A stretch of DNA of 47,236 nucleotides from Bradyrhizobium sp. AS23.2 (GTDB taxonomy: Bacteria > Pseudomonadota > Alphaproteobacteria > Rhizobiales > Xanthobacteraceae). The notes under the pieces are model-generated. The model was given only the letters and a program-made list of their open reading frames with translations, did no database searches and had not been told where the DNA came from. The translations under genes and the position numbers were made by a program. Positions 17,653 to 26,062 of this stretch are shown piece by piece. The first letter of the stretch is position 1; each line of letters begins with the position of its first letter. Location of the stretch: assembly GCF_001908185.1 (NCBI RefSeq), contig NZ_LGHM01000012.1, positions 1-47,236 on the forward strand. Direction: 5' to 3'.

Positions 17653-18462
17653 ATGTCGACTCGTTACGCCGCCTATACGAAGTTGAAAATCGACTATCCG
17701 TCAAAGCGAGTCTTGCGGCTGACGTTCGACCGCCCCGAATCCTACAATTCGGTCGATGCGGAAACCCACACCCAGCTCACGCATATCTGGCGCGACATCA
17801 ATGACGATCCGGAGATCAGCGCCGTCATCGTTACGGGAGCCGGGAAGGCTTTTTCGGCCGGTGGCGATTTCGAGCTGATCAAGAGCCTCCTCGACAATCC
17901 GGTGGCGCGTATGGCCACCTGGAAGGAAGCGAAGGATCTCGTCTACAACGTTATCAACTGCAACAAGCCGATCATTTCGGCCATCAATGGCGTCGCGGTC
18001 GGCGCCGGTCTGGTCGTCGGTATCCTTGCGGATGTATCGATCTGCGGAAAGTCGGCACGCATTGTCGACGGTCACACCCGGCTTGGCGTCGCGGCGGGCG
18101 ACGTCGCCTGCATCATTTGGCCGCTGCTGTGTGGCTTGGCCAAGGCCAAATACTATCTGATGACCTGCAAGCCGCTATCCGGCGAGGAGGCTGAGCGCAT
18201 CGGGCTGGTCTCGCTCTGCGTCGAGGATGCCGACCTGCAGAAGGTCGCGCTCGAAACTGCCGAGGACTTAGCAAACGGCGCGCAAAGCGCCATCCGTTGG
18301 ACAAAATACTCGTTGAACAACTGGCTTCGGGTCAATGGTCCGCTGTTCGATACATCGACAGCGCTGGAAATCCTCGGCTTTAGCGGGCTGGAGGCTCGTG
18401 AAGGCCTGGCGTCCCACATTGAGAAGCGTAAGCCAGTGTTTCCGCCGGAGTGCCCGATTTGA
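17653..18462 (+). CDS. crotonase-family protein lacking the classical catalytic glutamates
   Basis: 269-residue crotonase-fold protein. The CoA-binding and oxyanion segments are kept (AFSAGGDFELI, about 66-76; INGVAVGAGLVVGILAD, 111-127). By ungapped alignment to classical hydratases the two catalytic glutamates are replaced by Val121 and His141 (in VDGHTRLGVAAGD). It is therefore probably not an ordinary hydratase; it may be an isomerase, a thioesterase/hydrolase or a decarboxylase of the superfamily. ATG 17653 follows AGAGGGAG; the 30-residue upstream extension has no similarity. It lies between the lyase and the last CoA ligase (16 bases to the next start), so it belongs to the island, but its step is unknown. 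Confidence 0.85.
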   Translation: MSTRYAAYTKLKIDYPSKRVLRLTFDRPESYNSVDAETHTQLTHIWRDINDDPEISAVIVTGAGKAFSAGGDFELIKSLLDNPVARMATWKEAKDLVYNVINCNKPIISAINGVAVGAGLVVGILADVSICGKSARIVDGHTRLGVAAGDVACIIWPLLCGLAKAKYYLMTCKPLSGEEAERIGLVSLCVEDADLQKVALETAEDLANGAQSAIRWTKYSLNNWLRVNGPLFDTSTALEILGFSGLEAREGLASHIEKRKPVFPPECPI

Positions 18463-18478
18463 TTTCGTGAGGCAACCT

Positions 18479-20014
18479 ATGACGATCGGATTCAATAGCG
18501 AGATCGGTGCGGCATGTGCGGTTGGGACCGTTGGCGACCTGTTTGAAACATGCGCCGAGGTCAACGCCCAGCGAGTCGCGATCGAATATCGCGATCGATG
18601 CATCTCTTATGGAGAGCTTCTCGATCGTGTCCGACGGCTGAGTGCCGTGCTCACCGCGCGTGGGCTGAAGCGCGGTGATCGGCTTGGCTTGCTCTCGCGA
18701 AACCGCCCTGAATATCTTGAGGTCGAACTCGCGGCTGCTCATCTCGGGGTCATTACGGCATGCCTCAACTGGCGATTGGCAGGTCGCGAGCTCGCTCATT
18801 GCATTGAGCTTATCGCGCCGGCACTTCTGATCGTGGAAGCCGATCTCGTGAGCAGCCTCCCGCCTGTCGTTGGATCGCCATCCGTTCTCGAGATCGGGCC
18901 GCATTACGAGAGTGAACTCGCACAGCAGGCAGGGAGCTCTCCTCCGTCTGTGGCACGCTCGGAGGACGGCCTTATTATACTGTACACGAGTGGGACGACC
19001 GGCCTTCCGAAGGGAGCTGTGATCTCGCACCGGGCCATGATCATGCGTGCCCTGACATTCTCCTCGGAGCTCGGCATAGCGCCGCATGATGCGTTCGTTG
19101 CTTGGGCTCCCCTGTTCCATATGGCTTCGAACGATCACGCACTCGCCACGCTTATGCGTGGCGGGATGGTGCTCGTCATCGACGGATTTCAGTTGGAGCC
19201 GCTTCTGACCGCCGTGTCCCGGCATAACATCGGCTGGTTGCTCTTGATACCGGGCATGATCGAAGCCTTTGTCGAGGGCTTAAAAGCTCACCAGGAACCT
19301 GTGAAGAAGGTGCGGGTTTGCGGGGCCATGGCGGACCTCGTGCCTCCGCACCTGATCGCAGAGGTGACCGCGCTGCTGGGCGCGCCATACCTGAATAGCT
19401 TCGGGTCAACCGAGACTGGCCTTCCTCCCGCGACGCGAGCGTTGATTTCGCCGGGAGAGGTTCCGACAAGACTATCCAAGCGGCAAAACGGGTTTTGCGA
19501 GATCAAATTGGTCGACCCTGAAGACGAAGAGGTCGCACCAGGCGAGCCCGGAGAGCTGGCCGTGCGCGGCTCTACATTGTTCTCTGGCTACTGGCAGGCC
19601 GACGAGGAGAACGCGCAGGCATTCCGCGGCGGCTGGTACCACATGGGTGACGTCTTCAGGCGCAACGCCGACGGGTCCCTCGATTTCGTGGACCGAGCCA
19701 AATATCTGATCAAGTCCGGCGGCGAAAATATCTATCCTGCTGAGATTGAGCGCGTCCTGTTGCGCGACAAGCGCGTGACGGAAGTCGCGGTTGTGCGCGC
19801 CGCGGATCCCAGATGGGGGGAAGTCCCGGTCGCCTTCGTCGCGTGCGGCGGGGACGAGCCGCCGACCGAGGCTGAACTCGTCGACTTGTGCGCCCGCGAG
19901 CTCGCCGGTTACAAAAGGCCGCGCGCATTCCACTTCGTCAGCCTCGCCGAGTTCCCGCGATCCACGAGCGGCAAAGTCCAGCGCCAGGAACTCGAGCGCA
20001 GGCTCAAGCCCTAA
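18479..20014 (+). CDS. AMP-dependent acyl-CoA synthetase/ligase
   Basis: 511-residue adenylate-forming CoA ligase, the third in this island. Marks: LIILYTSGTTGLPKGAVISH (about 165-184), APLFHMASNDHA, LNSFGSTETGLPP, GGWYHMGDVFRRNADGSLDF, and the C-terminal VDRAKYLIKSGGENIYPAEI with SGKVQRQEL carrying the catalytic lysine. Length and motifs match the medium-chain / aryl acid ligases of class I. ATG 18479 follows GTGAGG; the longer open frame overlaps the crotonase gene and is not credible. It is the last gene of the plus-strand unit. The substrate is not known; a separate ligase for a later free-acid intermediate or a second entry substrate is possible. Confidence 0.88.
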   Translation: MTIGFNSEIGAACAVGTVGDLFETCAEVNAQRVAIEYRDRCISYGELLDRVRRLSAVLTARGLKRGDRLGLLSRNRPEYLEVELAAAHLGVITACLNWRLAGRELAHCIELIAPALLIVEADLVSSLPPVVGSPSVLEIGPHYESELAQQAGSSPPSVARSEDGLIILYTSGTTGLPKGAVISHRAMIMRALTFSSELGIAPHDAFVAWAPLFHMASNDHALATLMRGGMVLVIDGFQLEPLLTAVSRHNIGWLLLIPGMIEAFVEGLKAHQEPVKKVRVCGAMADLVPPHLIAEVTALLGAPYLNSFGSTETGLPPATRALISPGEVPTRLSKRQNGFCEIKLVDPEDEEVAPGEPGELAVRGSTLFSGYWQADEENAQAFRGGWYHMGDVFRRNADGSLDFVDRAKYLIKSGGENIYPAEIERVLLRDKRVTEVAVVRAADPRWGEVPVAFVACGGDEPPTEAELVDLCARELAGYKRPRAFHFVSLAEFPRSTSGKVQRQELERRLKP

Positions 20015-20052
20015 CGGCTGGTGCGCAAGGCGTGCCCCGCGTTGTGGTCGGA

Positions 20053-20071
20053 ATCGATGGTACGCATCGAT
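20053..20071 (+). terminator. hairpin between convergent genes
   Basis: ATCGATG / CATCGAT, a perfect 7-base stem with a 5-base loop, in the 83-base gap between the convergent ligase and iclR genes. The position suits a bidirectional terminator, but the stem is short and not GC-rich, and no T run follows. Confidence 0.3.
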
Positions 20072-20097
20072 GTCGGCGGTACGAACTCACCCAACGA

Positions 20098-20922
20098 TCA
20101 GGGCTGTAAACTTGCTCCAATCTCGGCGGCGGCATCGATCAGGCTGTCGAGATAGCGCGGACTGCCGTCCTCGCGGACCAGTCGCGACGTTAGGGTCGTG
20201 ATGCTGAGGCTGGCCACGAAAGCGCCATTGCGATCGAAGATCGGCACACCGAGACCAGCGAGCCCCACGACATAATCGTCAACGGCCAACACCCATCCAC
20301 GCGCTCGAATGGCAGCGGAATCGGCACGCAAGGCCGCCGGATCGATCTGAGTGAACGGTGTCATGGGCGTGAGCGGCCCGGCCAGCACACGCTCGCGTTC
20401 GGCTGCATCGATGTACGCGAGCAAGGTTCGGGCTCCGCCAGCATAATTCAGCCCAATGCGGCCACCGATGGTGGCCCACGGCGTGTCGATGTGGAGGGAG
20501 CGCGCGCGGACGCGATCGATGCACAGCGCCTCGCCCTGATGGTAAACCCACAGGAAGGCCGTGGCGCCGGTCGTCTCTGCAATCCGCGTCAGGAACGGTG
20601 CGGCAATTTCTCTCAGATCGCCGCCGACACTAACGGCCGGCGCCAACATCAGGACAGCGGCGCCGAGTGCGTAAGTCTGCGATTGCTGATCGATGTGGAT
20701 GAAATCCACCGCGGCCAGCGTGTGAAGCAGCCGTCGTGCAGTGCCCTTGTCGAGGGCGGTTGCGCGCGCGAGTTCGGCGAGAGTCAATCGTGAATGTTCG
20801 GGCGAGAAGGCTTTGAGCAGCGCGGCAGCGCGCTCGACGGCTCGCACAACTGGCAAGCTCGACTTGCGAGGCGAATCTGATGCGTGAGTTGCGACAGGCG
20901 GGGTCAACGGTATCTCGCTCAA
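20098..20922 (-). CDS. IclR-family transcriptional regulator
   Basis: 274-residue regulator. The N-terminal winged helix-turn-helix is visible (VERAAALLKAFSPEHSRLTL, then ELARATALDKGTARRLLHTL, about 28-70). The IclR effector domain follows (EIAAPFLTRIAETTGATAFL, GGRIGLNYAGGARTLLAY, VVGLAGLGVPIFDRNGAFVA, VASLSITT). It is divergent from the second transporter operon across a 370-base region with several palindromes. It is therefore the likely local regulator, binding the compound transported or its hydrolysis product. Confidence 0.9.
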   Translation of the reverse strand: MSEIPLTPPVATHASDSPRKSSLPVVRAVERAAALLKAFSPEHSRLTLAELARATALDKGTARRLLHTLAAVDFIHIDQQSQTYALGAAVLMLAPAVSVGGDLREIAAPFLTRIAETTGATAFLWVYHQGEALCIDRVRARSLHIDTPWATIGGRIGLNYAGGARTLLAYIDAAERERVLAGPLTPMTPFTQIDPAALRADSAAIRARGWVLAVDDYVVGLAGLGVPIFDRNGAFVASLSITTLTSRLVREDGSPRYLDSLIDAAAEIGASLQP

Positions 20923-20937
20923 AAAACAATGAAACAG

Positions 20938-20957
20938 CCTGACGGTGAGCCGTCAGG
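20938..20957. promoter_or_regulatory. perfect 8-4-8 palindrome upstream of iclR
   Basis: CCTGACGG-TGAG-CCGTCAGG, 16 bases before the iclR start codon. A site here would control iclR itself, or the transcript could fold into a hairpin. Its half-site core TGAC resembles the TGACA half-sites at 21083-21107, but the match is short. Confidence 0.5.
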
Positions 20958-21082
20958 GCACAGCAGTCGTGATTGGGCCTGCAGAGTCACCCCTGGCGCG
21001 ATCGTCATGTCTCACCGCCTCCGGTCTCAATCAAATTAGCAGCAAGCCTCCTGCTTGAAGCGCCGAGGCGTGTGTTATCAGG

Positions 21083-21107
21083 TGACACATTATGTCATGC
21101 CTTGACA
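21083..21107. promoter_or_regulatory. three alternating half-sites, probable IclR operator
   Basis: TGACA-N5-TGTCA-N5-TGACA: three exact 5-base half-sites in alternating orientation, repeating every 10 bases, one helix turn. The last overlaps the -35 box of the promoter below. The layout suggests binding of a dimer or tetramer on one DNA face at the promoter of the transporter operon. Assignment to the adjacent IclR protein is inference. Confidence 0.6.
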
Positions 21108-21130
21108 CGATTGGAAAGGGCCGACACTAT
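21102..21130 (+). promoter_or_regulatory. sigma-70-type promoter of the second transporter operon
   Basis: TTGACA at 21102-21107, then 17 bases, then CACTAT at 21125-21130. The -35 box is a perfect consensus and the spacing ideal; the -10 is partial. It leaves a leader of about 155 bases before the binding-protein start; I see no strong structure in that leader. Confidence 0.6.
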
Positions 21131-21292
21131 CCTGCGGCCTCTGCTCCGGGTGACGAGCATTGCTCCAAAGGGACGCATCACGACCCTGACGCGCGCTTCA
21201 TCGCGGGTGGATGGGCTTGAAGCGACCGACGTCGAACAGGCCGGCAATCAGAAACGGTCGATGGTTAGAGGAAGACTAAGGAAGGGTTTGGA

Positions 21293-22519
21293 ATGAGAAG
21301 CCGCATATTCGCATACGCTCTTGGCGCCACTCTCGGCGTGACGCTCGCTACGACCGCGCCGGCTGCCGAAATCGCTATTGGCGTGATCGGCCCGCTGAGC
21401 GGACCAGCCGCCCAGTCGGGAATATCGATGCGTCAGGCCTATGAGGCCGCGGCGGCCCAGGTCAACAAGGACGGCGGGATCAAGGTCGACGGCGCGCAGA
21501 AGACGATCAAGCTCATCTTCGAAGACAGCGCCTCGCGGCCCGAAGTTGGCGTCAGCGCCGCACAGAAGCTGCTAAGCCGCGACAAGGTCGATATTCTCGT
21601 CGGCGACAGCATCGCCAGCTCCGTCACGCTCGCCATCATGGAGGTCGTGCCAAGCTTCGGCAAGTTCGCCATGAGCGGCCAGCCGGTCTCGATCGAGATC
21701 GCCAAGAAGATCCAATCGGACCCGAAGCGTTTCGCTAATTTCTGGAAATCAAGCTTCAATAGCGACGCCTATGCGCAGGCCGTTTTCGCATCCACCAAGG
21801 AACTGATCGACGCCGGAAGCTTCAAGCCCAAGAGCAAGAAGATTGCCTTCGTGGTGGAAGACACGGACTACGGCAAGTCAAACGCCGAGTACACGATTCC
21901 GCTGTTCGAAAAGGATGGCTGGAAGGTCTCGTCAAAGGAAGTCGTAGCTCTGGGGCACGCTGATTTCTATCCGCAGCTTTCGAAGTTGCGGGCCGATGAG
22001 CCGGACATGATCGTCTCGATCTTCACCTCCGTGAATTCCGGCATCGCGCTGGTCAAGCAGATTCAGGAGCAAGGTCTCAAGTCGCTGCACATGGCCGTCT
22101 ACTACCCGATCCGCCCCGAATTCCTGGCGGGCGCGGGGAGTGCGGCCAATGGTCTGCTTTGGACGCCGTTCTTCTTCGATCCGGTGAACAGCGCCCAACA
22201 CAAGGCCTTCGCCGCGGAATTCAAGAACCTGGCCAAGGTGGCAGGCAATGGCGATCATGCGCAGGGCTACTGCGAGATGATGCTGCTGCTGAACAATCTC
22301 AAGGCTGCCGGCACGGTCGAACCGGCCAAGCTGTCGGAGGCGTTCGCCAAGAGCGACACGAAGTGCGCCATCGGCCGCTATGTCTATGACACCGAGCTGC
22401 ACACGCCGCGCATCGGGGCCGACTACATCCCCATCCCGATCGCCCAGATCCAGAACGGGACCAGCTTCGCGATCTGGCCATCGACGGTTGCAACCGCAAA
22501 GTTCAAGCCGGTCCAGTGA
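21293..22519 (+). CDS. periplasmic substrate-binding protein of second Liv-type importer
   Basis: 408-residue type I binding protein. The signal peptide is MRSRIFAYALGATLGVTLAT with cleavage near APA-AE. The mature protein begins IAIGVIGPLSGPAAQSGISM and contains LIFEDSASRPEVGVSAAQKL, IAFVVEDTDYGKSNAEYTIP and YPQLSKLRADEPDMIVS, all normal for the family. A strong ribosome site (AAGGAAGGG) precedes the ATG. It heads the operon with both ATPases, both permeases and two hydrolases. That suggests an N-acyl or N-carbamoyl amino acid or a related ureido compound as ligand, which is inference from context only. Confidence 0.92.
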   Translation: MRSRIFAYALGATLGVTLATTAPAAEIAIGVIGPLSGPAAQSGISMRQAYEAAAAQVNKDGGIKVDGAQKTIKLIFEDSASRPEVGVSAAQKLLSRDKVDILVGDSIASSVTLAIMEVVPSFGKFAMSGQPVSIEIAKKIQSDPKRFANFWKSSFNSDAYAQAVFASTKELIDAGSFKPKSKKIAFVVEDTDYGKSNAEYTIPLFEKDGWKVSSKEVVALGHADFYPQLSKLRADEPDMIVSIFTSVNSGIALVKQIQEQGLKSLHMAVYYPIRPEFLAGAGSAANGLLWTPFFFDPVNSAQHKAFAAEFKNLAKVAGNGDHAQGYCEMMLLLNNLKAAGTVEPAKLSEAFAKSDTKCAIGRYVYDTELHTPRIGADYIPIPIAQIQNGTSFAIWPSTVATAKFKPVQ

Positions 22520-22526
22520 AACCTGG

Positions 22527-22558
22527 CGGGACCCGGTGGGCATTCCAGCCGGGTCCCG
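22527..22558 (+). other. stem-loop after the binding-protein gene
   Basis: CGGGACCCGG / CCGGGTCCCG, a perfect 10-base GC-rich stem with a 12-base loop, 7 bases after the binding-protein stop and 40 bases before livG. No T run follows. Hairpins at this place are known in transporter operons to protect the upstream message or partly stop transcription, giving more binding protein than membrane components. That role here is inference. Confidence 0.6.
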
Positions 22559-22597
22559 TCGATCCCTTGATCACTTATGCGGACGGACGACTGTTCA

Positions 22598-23341
22598 ATG
22601 TCGAACATGCCCTCGAAGACTCTGCTCAGGGTCGACGACATCACCATGGCTTTTGGTGGCATCGTTGCCGTCGCCAATCTGTCTCTGACGGTCGAAACCG
22701 GCGAGATCCTGGCGCTGATCGGGCCTAACGGCGCCGGCAAGACCACGACCTTCCACGTCATTGCCGGAGTCCACAAGCCGACTGCGGGTCGCATCTTCTT
22801 CGACGGCCAGGACATCACCTTCTACAGGCCTGACGGGCGCTGTCGCTCCGGGGTGGCACGTACATTCCAAATCACGCAACCTTTTCAGGAATTGACGGTG
22901 GAAGAGAACGTGATGGTGGGATCGCTCGCCCAACATCGCAGCATTGCGGATGCTCGCAAGGACGCGCGCCGCTACGTGGAAATGGTGGGGCTGAGCGACC
23001 GGGCCAACGTGCTCGCCAAGGGCCTCAGCACCGGCCAGCGCAAGCGCCTCGAGATGGCGCGCGCGATGGCGACGCGCCCCAAGCTTCTCCTGCTCGACGA
23101 GGTGACCGGCGGTGTCGACCAGAAGAGCATCCCGGGCCTGATCGAACTCGTGAAGCAACTTCGTCGCGAGGGACTGACCCTTGTCATCATCGAGCACAAC
23201 ATGCGCGTCATCAACGAGCTCGCTGATCGCGCGATCTTCATGAACCGCGGCCAGAAGATGGCCGAGGGCACGCCGGAAGATGTCATGCAGCGGCCGGAGG
23301 TCGTCGAACTCTATCTGGGGGAGGAGCTCCAACATGGCTGA
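22598..23341 (+). CDS. livG: ABC transporter ATP-binding protein LivG (second system)
   Basis: 247 residues from ATG 22598; an in-frame ATG at 22577 is possible but has no ribosome site. Walker A GPNGAGKTTTF, the LivG-type segment GVARTFQITQPFQELTVEEN, a signature LSTGQRKRLEMARAMA (threonine in place of the first glycine of LSGGQ), Walker B LLLLDEVTGGVD and IEHNMRVINELADR. It is an ATPase of the second importer, overlapping livF by 8 bases. Confidence 0.9.
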   Translation: MSNMPSKTLLRVDDITMAFGGIVAVANLSLTVETGEILALIGPNGAGKTTTFHVIAGVHKPTAGRIFFDGQDITFYRPDGRCRSGVARTFQITQPFQELTVEENVMVGSLAQHRSIADARKDARRYVEMVGLSDRANVLAKGLSTGQRKRLEMARAMATRPKLLLLDEVTGGVDQKSIPGLIELVKQLRREGLTLVIIEHNMRVINELADRAIFMNRGQKMAEGTPEDVMQRPEVVELYLGEELQHG

Positions 23342-24053
23342 AGCTCCCATGCTGCGGGTCGAAAACCTCAACGTTCTCTACGGCGACTTTCAGATTCTCT
23401 GGGACGTCTCCATGACGGTCGGCGCGAAGGAGGTCGTCGCCGTGCTCGGGCCCAACGGTTCCGGCAAGAGCACGGTGCTCAAGGCCATCATGGGGCTCAC
23501 CCCGGTCCGCTCCGGCAAGATCATTTTCGAGGGCGAGGATCTGACGAAGGTGCCAACCCATGAAATGGTCGCTCGTGGTATCTCAATGGTGCTGGAACGA
23601 CGTCGCCTGTTCGGCGCCATGACCGTGCGCGAGAACATCCTGCTTGGCGCCTATCACCGCAGCGTCAACAAGAACACCGCCTCGCGTCTCGAATGGGTTG
23701 AAAGCCTCTTCCCGATTCTTGCCGAACGTCGGGACCAGATCGCAGGGCGGATGAGTGGTGGCGAGCAGCAGATGGTGGCCATTGCGCGCAGCCTGATGTC
23801 GCGCCCGCGGCTGCTGCTGATGGACGAACCCTATCTCGGATTGGCCCCACGGATCGTCAGCCAGATCGCCAGCATCATCCAGCGGATCAACCAGGAGGGA
23901 ATCTCGGTGGTCTTCAACGAGCAGAACGTCCATCTTTCATTCGGCGTGTCCCATCGCGGTTACCTGTTGGAGAGCGGGCGGATGATGTTGACGGGGACCG
24001 GCGAAGAGATGATCCATTCGGACGTTATCCGTCGCGTTTATCTGGGCGTCTAG
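23334..24053 (+). CDS. livF: ABC transporter ATP-binding protein LivF (second system)
   Basis: 239 residues from ATG 23334, overlapping livG. Walker A GPNGSGKSTVLKAIMGL, signature MSGGEQQMVAIARSLMSRPR and Walker B LLLMDEPYLGLAPRIV are intact. The usual LivF segment VPEGRRLF is VLERRRLF here, a mild departure. The role is ATP hydrolysis driving the LivHM permease encoded next. Confidence 0.9.
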   Translation: MAEAPMLRVENLNVLYGDFQILWDVSMTVGAKEVVAVLGPNGSGKSTVLKAIMGLTPVRSGKIIFEGEDLTKVPTHEMVARGISMVLERRRLFGAMTVRENILLGAYHRSVNKNTASRLEWVESLFPILAERRDQIAGRMSGGEQQMVAIARSLMSRPRLLLMDEPYLGLAPRIVSQIASIIQRINQEGISVVFNEQNVHLSFGVSHRGYLLESGRMMLTGTGEEMIHSDVIRRVYLGV

Positions 24054-24070
24054 GCGCGAGGAAGCCTCCG

Positions 24071-24943
24071 ATGACCTTCTCTCTCTTCATCGAGCAAATC
24101 ATCAACGGGTTGATCATCGGATCAATGTACGCGCTGGTCGGTAGCGGTATTGCGTTGATCTACGGCACCATGCGCGTGCTCAACCTGGCGCATGGCGAAT
24201 TCTACATGCTGGGCGGCTACCTCGTCTTCTTTCTGGTCGTCACCTGCGGGGTTCCTGCCTATCTCGCGATTCCGATAGCGCTGCTGGCTGCCTTCCTCCT
24301 CGGCGCTCTCATTCAGCGACTTACGATCCACTATCTGTTGCAACGGGAGGGATGGGCTTTCTCCACCATCGCCGTCACGCTTGGCCTGTCGATCTTTCTT
24401 CAGAATTCCGCCCTGCTGCTGTTCGGCGAGAATGTGCAGAGCGTACCTTATTATGTGACCGGCATCGTCGAATTCGCAGGTGTCCGCATTCCCATGCAGC
24501 GCCTGCTCATACTGGGCGTCGCGATTCTGACTATTGCGGTCATGACCTACGTGCTGAAAGCCACCCGGCTTGGCTGGGCGATCCGCGCCACCTCGCAGGA
24601 CCGGGATGCCGCTGCTGTCGTTGGTATCCCTGCGTCGCGGATCTATCTCATCACCTTCGGCATTGCCGCTGCGTTGGGTGCCATCGCCGCGGCGATGATG
24701 GCGCCGATCTACGCCATCACGCCATGGAGCGGCCTTCCCATCCTGTTCAAGGGCTTCGTCGTGGTCATTCTCGGTGGTCTGGGTAGCTTTCCCGGAGCGA
24801 TCGTCGGCGGTCTTCTTCTCGGCGTGGTCGAGGCAGTCGGTGTGCAGCTGACATCCACGGAATGGAGAGATGTCATTGCCTTCGCTCTCATGATCGCGGT
24901 GATCTGGGTTCGGCCTTGGGGCCTGTTCGGCAGCAAAAGCTGA
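24071..24943 (+). CDS. livH: ABC permease LivH (second system)
   Basis: 290-residue inner-membrane permease. It begins MTFSLFIEQIINGLIIGSMY and continues ALVGSGIALIYGTMRVLNLA then HGEFYMLGGY, the conserved LivH start; later GFVVVILGGLGSFPGAIVGG and RPWGLFGSK at the end. About eight hydrophobic helices. GAGGAAG precedes the ATG. This intact copy is the internal reference that shows what the first livH (7602) lacks at its start. Confidence 0.92.
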   Translation: MTFSLFIEQIINGLIIGSMYALVGSGIALIYGTMRVLNLAHGEFYMLGGYLVFFLVVTCGVPAYLAIPIALLAAFLLGALIQRLTIHYLLQREGWAFSTIAVTLGLSIFLQNSALLLFGENVQSVPYYVTGIVEFAGVRIPMQRLLILGVAILTIAVMTYVLKATRLGWAIRATSQDRDAAAVVGIPASRIYLITFGIAAALGAIAAAMMAPIYAITPWSGLPILFKGFVVVILGGLGSFPGAIVGGLLLGVVEAVGVQLTSTEWRDVIAFALMIAVIWVRPWGLFGSKS

Positions 24944-24994
24944 CGATGCCACTCCTCGCGATGTCATCTGCTTGTATATGGTTGGGTAGAACGC

Positions 24995-26011
24995 ATGTTT
25001 GAGCCGCTTAGGCCATGGCAATGGCTTCTCGTCGCGATCACACTGGCCGCGCTGGCTGCTTTGCCGCTGCTTTCGAGCAACTCCTACGTGCTCCACGTGT
25101 TGATCTTGTCGATGATCTTCGGGATATTCGCCTCGGCGTGGAATCTGGTGACCGGGTTTGCAGGCCTCAAGACATTCGGTCACCATGCCTTCTTCGGCAT
25201 TGGCGCATATTCCTCCGCGCTGGTCGCCCTGCATTCGGGCCTTAGTCCCTGGCTTACGATCTGGATCGCTGCCTTGATCGCCACCGTGGCTGGCCTGTTC
25301 ATCGGACTGCCGATCCTGCGCATCAGATCGATGCCGCATGTGGCCATCGTGACACTTGGCTTTGCCGAGATTGTGCGCATCACCATCTCCAATCTGCAAT
25401 CGATCACTCGCGGCGAACTCGGACTTTGGGGCATTCCACCGTTCGAGAGCTTCACGCTGCCGGTGCTCGGCGAGATGAAGTTCACGCCGGCGGACAAGGC
25501 TGGATACTACTATCTTATCCTGGTTCTATTGGTGTTCTCGACAGGCCTGATCACGCTTCTCATGCGGTCCAAGTCGGGACTCGCCCTCGTTGCCATGCGA
25601 GACGCTGAAGATGCTGCCGAGAGCCTCGGCGTGAACTTGACCCGTCACAAGTTGTTGGTGTTCGGCGTCAGTGCTTTCCTGGTCGGGCTCGCCGGTGCGT
25701 TCTTCGGTCACTACATCGGGATCCTCACACCGAGCGCGGCTGTCGGGCCCGATCTCATGATTCTCGTCATCGCGATGGCGCTCGTCGGTGGTCTCGGCAC
25801 ACTGAGCGGACCGCTCGTCGGTGCGCTGGTTCTCACATGTGTCGTCGAGCTGCTGCGCGATCTCAACGACCTGCGGCTGCTGATCTACGGCGCGATCATC
25901 ATCACCGTTGTGATGTTCCTGCCCAAAGGGCTTGCAACGCTCGGACCACTCGTGCGGCGGCGCATTACCTACCTTAGGGCTCCCACCACGTCACCGGCCA
26001 AACACCTCTAG
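24995..26011 (+). CDS. livM: ABC permease LivM (second system)
   Basis: 338-residue permease with about nine hydrophobic helices. LivM marks: WNLVTGFAGLKTFGHHAFFG, LRIRSMPHVAIVTLGFAEIV, AMRDAEDAAESLGVN, MALVGGLGTLSGPLVGALVL. It completes the second importer with LivH, LivF, LivG and the binding protein. A 51-base gap without clear signals separates it from livH. Confidence 0.9.
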   Translation: MFEPLRPWQWLLVAITLAALAALPLLSSNSYVLHVLILSMIFGIFASAWNLVTGFAGLKTFGHHAFFGIGAYSSALVALHSGLSPWLTIWIAALIATVAGLFIGLPILRIRSMPHVAIVTLGFAEIVRITISNLQSITRGELGLWGIPPFESFTLPVLGEMKFTPADKAGYYYLILVLLVFSTGLITLLMRSKSGLALVAMRDAEDAAESLGVNLTRHKLLVFGVSAFLVGLAGAFFGHYIGILTPSAAVGPDLMILVIAMALVGGLGTLSGPLVGALVLTCVVELLRDLNDLRLLIYGAIIITVVMFLPKGLATLGPLVRRRITYLRAPTTSPAKHL

Positions 26012-26062
26012 CCTCTGTGCCGCCGGACTGCGCACAGACCAATCATAAACAGGGAATAGATC

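Noticed and set aside
15959..17704. 581-residue open frame on the minus strand
   Set aside because: Antisense to the carboxylase alpha subunit and the lyase-like gene; composition is arginine-rich and no motif is seen.
24122..25399. 425-residue open frame on the minus strand
   Set aside because: Antisense to livH and livM, whose membrane helices are clear; the antisense of helices gives the hydrophilic, glutamine- and aspartate-rich product seen.
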